This document shows, in pieces, positions 60,223-64,000 of a DNA stretch of 64,000 nt. The notes under the pieces were generated by a model, which worked only from the letters and a program-made list of their open reading frames with translations, was not told the origin of the DNA and searched no databases. The stretch comes from Winogradskyella alexanderae (GTDB lineage Bacteria; Bacteroidota; Bacteroidia; Flavobacteriales; Flavobacteriaceae), in NCBI RefSeq assembly GCF_020166335.1, contig NZ_JAIUJR010000009.1:1-64000 (forward strand), given 5' to 3'. The first letter of the stretch is position 1; every line of letters starts with the position of its first letter. Made by a program: the position numbers and the translations under genes.

Positions 60223-62661
60223 ATGCAATTTTTTCTGAAAAAGTTATTGCCTCATATCTTAGTCTTAATTGGTTTTATCTTACTTTCCTTAGCTTATTTT
60301 AGCCCAGTTTTACAAGGCAAAAAGATATATCAGAGTGATATTATGCACTACATTGGTATGGCCCAACAGCAAAAGGAATTTGCTAAAGAAACAGGTGAGG
60401 AGACTTACTGGACCAATAGTGCATTTGGTGGCATGCCCACCTATCAACTAGGCGCTAAGTATCCCAATAACTACATTAAGAAACTAGATTTAACGCTAAG
60501 ATTTCTCCCAAGACCGGCAGATTATTTATTCTTATATTTTTTAGGGTTTTATATCCTTTTATTATCGCTTAAGGTAGATTTTAAATTGAGTGCTTTAGGT
60601 GCCCTAGCTTTTGGTTTTTCAACCTATTTAATTATAATTCTTGGTGTAGGCCATAATGCAAAAGCTCATGCTATAGCCTATATGCCATTAGTATTGGCCG
60701 GTATAATCCTAACCTTTAGAAAAAAATACATATTCGGTTTTTTATTAACTTCATTAGCCTTAGGACTTGAGCTTGTTGCCAATCATTTTCAAATGACCTA
60801 TTATCTTCTACTATTGGTGCTAGTTTTGGGAATATCCTATTTTGTAGATGCTTACAAGAAAAACCAATTATTACAATTTTTTAAATCTATTGGTTTATTA
60901 GCTATTGCGGCGATTCTAGCTGTAGGCCTTAATGCCACTAATTTTATGGCAACCCAAGAGTATGTAAAATCAAGTACACGGGGTAAAAGCGAATTGACCA
61001 TTAATCCCGATGGATCGTCTAAGGAGCCTTCAACCGGATTAACCGATGATTATATCACTGAATACAGTTATGGTATATTGGAAACGTTCAATCTCTATAT
61101 TCCCAGATTTATGGGTGGCGGAAATAGAGAGGATGTAGGTAAGGAATCTGAAACTTACAAAGCTTATATAAATCTTGGAGCATCACCTATTGAAGCGTTA
61201 GAAGCATCAAGAGAGGCGCCTATGTATTGGGGCAACCAACCTATTGTTGAAGCTCCAGCTTATGTTGGTGCTGTCATTATTTTTCTTTTTGTTTTGGCCC
61301 TATTCTTGGTGAAAGGTAGATTAAAATGGTGGTTGCTTGGAGGTACAATCTTGTCTTTGTTGCTCTCTTATGGTAAGAATTTTGAGCTACTAACTAACTT
61401 TTTTATTGATGTTGTACCGCTTTATAATAAGTTTAGAGCCGTTAGCTCCATTCAGGTCATATTAGAGCTTTGCGTACCTGTTCTTGGTGTTTTTGCTTTG
61501 GTGAGATTATTCACTGATTTTCAAAAGAATGAAGAAAAACTAAAGTATCTCAAATATTCCGTTTTTATAACGGCAGGATTTTGCATTGCTCTCTTATTGT
61601 TTAAAACATCCCTTTTTGATTTTGAAGGATTGAGAGATGATCGTTACCTTCAAGCTTATGGCCAGCCCTTTGTAGATGCCTTAATTGAAGATAGAAAAGC
61701 CCTTTTCACTTCAGATACAATAAGAACGTTAGTTTTGGTGTTACTTGCAGCTGGAGTAGTTTATCTTTATTTGAAGGATAAATTATCTGAAAAGCTGGTA
61801 GTTGTGCTTTTTGCAATTTTGATTTTGTTTGATCTAGTAACCATCAACAGAAATTATGTAAATGAAGATAATTTTAAACCAGCGAGACTTGTAGACAACC
61901 CTTATCAGCCAACACAAGCCGATAAGGAAATTCTAAAGGATAAAGGCCATTTCAGGGTACTAGACATGTCCTCTCAGGGTCAGAGTCAACCGGGTAGAGC
62001 GGCATATTTCCATAATTCACTATTTGGTTACCATGCGGCCAAGCTAGGGCGCTATAACGAACTTATGGAGTTTCATGTTTATAGAAATAACATGAATGTT
62101 CTAAACATGCTCAATACCAAGTATATTATTATTGAAGAAGAGGGGAATATTTTGCCGTATACAAACAAAGAGGCAAATGGAAACGCATGGTTTGTTAGTG
62201 GTTTTGAAATTGTAGATAGCGCCAATGAAGAAATAAGATTGTTAGATAGTCTGGATACTAAATTTAAGGCGATTATTCAGAATAGTATTTTTTCAGAAAA
62301 TAACTTAAATAGAGATTATTCTGTTGATTCTACTGCTACAATTGAGTTGAAAGAATTCAGACCAAATTATCTAAAGTATGAATCAAATAGCACCTATAAA
62401 GGATTTGCTGTTTTCTCTGAGATCTATTACCAACCTGGCTGGGTGTCTCTTATTAATGGCGCGGAAGTACCTCATCAACGAGTAAACTATGTTTTAAGAG
62501 GCATGGAAATTCCTAGTGGGACAAATACAATAGAATTTAAATTTGAACCGCAAGTGGTTAAAACCGGAAGTCAAATAGCTTTGGCAAGTTCCGCTATTTT
62601 GGCAATATTACTTTGTCTAGGCATATTTTATAAGATACGACAAAATCAGAATGTTGACTAA
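60223..62661 (+). CDS. YfhO family membrane protein
   Basis: The 812-residue integral membrane protein has about 12 helices in its first 520 residues with the motif SDIMHYIGMAQQQKEFAKETGEETYW near 40-65 and GGMPTYQLG, then a soluble C-terminal domain and a last helix. In Bacteroidota YfhO proteins have this layout. YfhO relates to GT-C-type sugar transferases that glycosylate lipoteichoic acid or similar polymers in Gram-positives; here it may add sugars to surface polymers. A GT4 glycosyltransferase follows after nine bases, so the two probably act together. Confidence 0.88.
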   Translation: MQFFLKKLLPHILVLIGFILLSLAYFSPVLQGKKIYQSDIMHYIGMAQQQKEFAKETGEETYWTNSAFGGMPTYQLGAKYPNNYIKKLDLTLRFLPRPADYLFLYFLGFYILLLSLKVDFKLSALGALAFGFSTYLIIILGVGHNAKAHAIAYMPLVLAGIILTFRKKYIFGFLLTSLALGLELVANHFQMTYYLLLLVLVLGISYFVDAYKKNQLLQFFKSIGLLAIAAILAVGLNATNFMATQEYVKSSTRGKSELTINPDGSSKEPSTGLTDDYITEYSYGILETFNLYIPRFMGGGNREDVGKESETYKAYINLGASPIEALEASREAPMYWGNQPIVEAPAYVGAVIIFLFVLALFLVKGRLKWWLLGGTILSLLLSYGKNFELLTNFFIDVVPLYNKFRAVSSIQVILELCVPVLGVFALVRLFTDFQKNEEKLKYLKYSVFITAGFCIALLLFKTSLFDFEGLRDDRYLQAYGQPFVDALIEDRKALFTSDTIRTLVLVLLAAGVVYLYLKDKLSEKLVVVLFAILILFDLVTINRNYVNEDNFKPARLVDNPYQPTQADKEILKDKGHFRVLDMSSQGQSQPGRAAYFHNSLFGYHAAKLGRYNELMEFHVYRNNMNVLNMLNTKYIIIEEEGNILPYTNKEANGNAWFVSGFEIVDSANEEIRLLDSLDTKFKAIIQNSIFSENNLNRDYSVDSTATIELKEFRPNYLKYESNSTYKGFAVFSEIYYQPGWVSLINGAEVPHQRVNYVLRGMEIPSGTNTIEFKFEPQVVKTGSQIALASSAILAILLCLGIFYKIRQNQNVD

Positions 62662-62670
62662 TCTACATCA

Positions 62671-63960
62671 ATGTCATCTAAAAAAGTTTTAATTATTACA
62701 TACTATTGGCCACCTGCTGGAGGTCCGGGAGTTCAACGGTGGTTGAAATTTGTAAAGTATTTACCAGAATTTGATATTGAACCAATTGTTTATTGTCCTG
62801 AAAATCCAAACTATCCCATAATTGATAATAGTTTATTGGACACGGTATCAAAAAAGATAAAGGTTCTGAAACAACCTATAAAAGAGCCTTATAGATTAGC
62901 GCGTTTGTTTTCGAAAAAAAGCACGAACAAGATAAGTTCAGGTGTAATTCCTAAAGCGAAGAAACAGTCAATTATCGAAAGGTTACTACTCTACATAAGG
63001 GGTAATTTTTTTATTCCTGATGCCCGAAAAAATTGGGTAAAGCCTTCCATTGAGTTTTTGGATAAATATATTTCAGAAAATAAAATTGACTGTGTCGTCA
63101 CCACAGGTCCGCCGCATAGTCTTCATTTAATTGGTTTAGGATTGAAAGAAAGACTTGATTTAAAATGGCTAGCAGATTTCCGTGATCCTTGGACTAATAT
63201 TGGTTATCACAAAGCCTTAAAATTAACTCAGAAAGCCAAAGCAAAACATCAAAAATTAGAGAAAGAAGTACTAAATAAAGCCGATAAATTAATTGTAACC
63301 AGTAATAATACTAAAAACGAATTTTTATTAAAAACGACTACGCCAATTTCTGTTATAACAAATGGATATGACCATCATAATATACCTAAGCAGACAAAAT
63401 ATATAAACTTCACACTATCACATATTGGCTCACTACTTTCTGAAAGAAACCCAATAATTTTATGGAAGGTCTTATCTGAATTAGTGACTGAAAATTTAAG
63501 TTTTGCAAAAAGTCTTCAGTTAAACTTAATTGGAGTTGTTAGTGATGACGTAATCCAATCTATTAAAGCTCATAAATTAGAGCCGTTTCTTAATGTTGTT
63601 GGGTATGTAGAACATGAAAAGGCAATTGCCTATCAAATGAAATCTAGAGTACTTTTACTCATTGAAATAGATTCTGAGGAAACCAAAGCAATTATTCCAG
63701 GGAAGTTATTTGAGTATATGATTTCAGAAACACCGATTTTAGCACTAGGCCCAGTTGGCTCTGATGTCGAAACCATTTTAAAATCTACAAATACAGGTGT
63801 TTATTATAACTACCAAAATGAGATAGCTCTAAAAAAACAGATATTGGTCTTTTATGAAGATTTTAAAAACAGCACCTTAGAAGTAAACGCAATAGGATTG
63901 CAGTCTTACAGTCGAAAGGCATTGACAAAATCGCTTAGCATTATACTACGTAATATATAG
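62671..63960 (+). CDS. GT4-family glycosyltransferase
   Basis: The 429-residue GT-B glycosyltransferase has the N-terminal loop LIITYYWPPAGGPGVQRWLKFVKYLP (6-31), a middle acceptor domain and a donor domain with AIIPGKLFEYMISETPILALGP, the usual E-x7-E-like GT4 motif region. It is nine bases downstream of YfhO, in one operon. It probably acts in exopolysaccharide or surface-glycan synthesis. The donor sugar cannot be assigned. The last 40 bases of the window contain no gene. Confidence 0.9.
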   Translation: MSSKKVLIITYYWPPAGGPGVQRWLKFVKYLPEFDIEPIVYCPENPNYPIIDNSLLDTVSKKIKVLKQPIKEPYRLARLFSKKSTNKISSGVIPKAKKQSIIERLLLYIRGNFFIPDARKNWVKPSIEFLDKYISENKIDCVVTTGPPHSLHLIGLGLKERLDLKWLADFRDPWTNIGYHKALKLTQKAKAKHQKLEKEVLNKADKLIVTSNNTKNEFLLKTTTPISVITNGYDHHNIPKQTKYINFTLSHIGSLLSERNPIILWKVLSELVTENLSFAKSLQLNLIGVVSDDVIQSIKAHKLEPFLNVVGYVEHEKAIAYQMKSRVLLLIEIDSEETKAIIPGKLFEYMISETPILALGPVGSDVETILKSTNTGVYYNYQNEIALKKQILVFYEDFKNSTLEVNAIGLQSYSRKALTKSLSIILRNI

Positions 63961-64000
63961 TGTTTAGTAGGTGTTACAAGATTAAATAATGTTGTAAATT

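Noticed and set aside
1..64000. CRISPR arrays, prophage genes, tRNA or rRNA genes
   Set aside because: No regularly spaced repeats, phage structural genes, tRNA T-loop GTTCGAATC patterns outside coding genes or rRNA segments were found.

Overview
The window looks like a chromosome segment of a marine member of the Flavobacteriaceae (Bacteroidota). The evidence is low G+C DNA, a SprB-repeat adhesin, DUF3822 next to rsmD, DUF4834, a YfhO protein, Bacteroidota-type promoter boxes (TTG ... TAnnTTTG), little use of Shine-Dalgarno sequences, and a DnaX that lacks the usual zinc-cysteine insert. I see no prophage, complete insertion sequence, CRISPR array or tRNA. Apart from rnpB, the window is ordinary, densely packed protein-coding chromosome.

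Layout. 1-3772 (minus) is the N-terminal 1257 codons of a giant SprB-repeat surface protein that runs off the left edge. 4087-7533 is a translationally coupled polyphosphate operon (sixA-like, ppk1, ppx), followed by a small outer-membrane barrel. 8222-10538 (minus) holds dnaX and miaE. 10665-10972 is the RNase P RNA gene. 11021-14298 (minus) holds two NTF2-like secreted proteins, rsmD, DUF3822 and a membrane protein. 14452-19605 (plus) holds a RecD/Pif1-like helicase, DUF4126, kdsB, a HAD phosphatase, a KdnB-like Kdo oxidase candidate and a PlsC-like acyltransferase. 19809-23027 holds an NTF2-like protein and an SbtA-type bicarbonate transporter operon with a divergent LysR regulator. 23024-26722 holds a DUF1624-like membrane acyltransferase, a UspA protein and an AGCS amino-acid symporter.

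26816-45714 is the most interesting block: a contiguous acetate/propionate-use island. It has an IS1 InsA-like zinc-ribbon/HTH protein preceded by two direct repeats across its promoter; a porin, a DUF4212 protein and a sodium:solute symporter; a symporter-histidine kinase fusion (CrbS/CbrA-like); a receiver-only response regulator; two tandem AMP-forming acyl-CoA synthetases (PrpE-like and Acs); a RamB/ScfR-like regulator divergent from malate synthase and isocitrate lyase; and a DnaQ-type exonuclease plus a cNMP/CBS/DUF294 signalling protein. Together these would bring short-chain acids in, activate them and feed the glyoxylate shunt. Two candidate operator systems are visible. One is a 15-base word shared by the InsA-like promoter and the DUF294 promoter. 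The other is a set of GCGAA words at exact 17-base spacing between the RamB-like gene and aceB.

45876-48415 (minus) is a tight operon of prfB (with the classic +1 frameshift at CTT-TGA-C), a HAD phosphatase, an ArsC-like protein and a lysine-tailed secreted protein. 48663-49805 is an isolated ATP-grasp gene. 49900-51372 (minus) is a cysteine-rich lipoprotein with a likely internal-thioester (TED) domain. 51568-55079 holds threonine aldolase, YbaB and an oligopeptidase B-like enzyme. 55153-58833 is a candidate sulfonolipid (capnine) or sphingolipid locus: a cysteine-synthase-fold enzyme, a serine-palmitoyltransferase-fold enzyme with a 12-bp inverted repeat at its promoter, and a convergent GNAT-like N-acyltransferase candidate. 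The window closes with an outer-membrane protein, DUF4834, YfhO and a GT4 glycosyltransferase.
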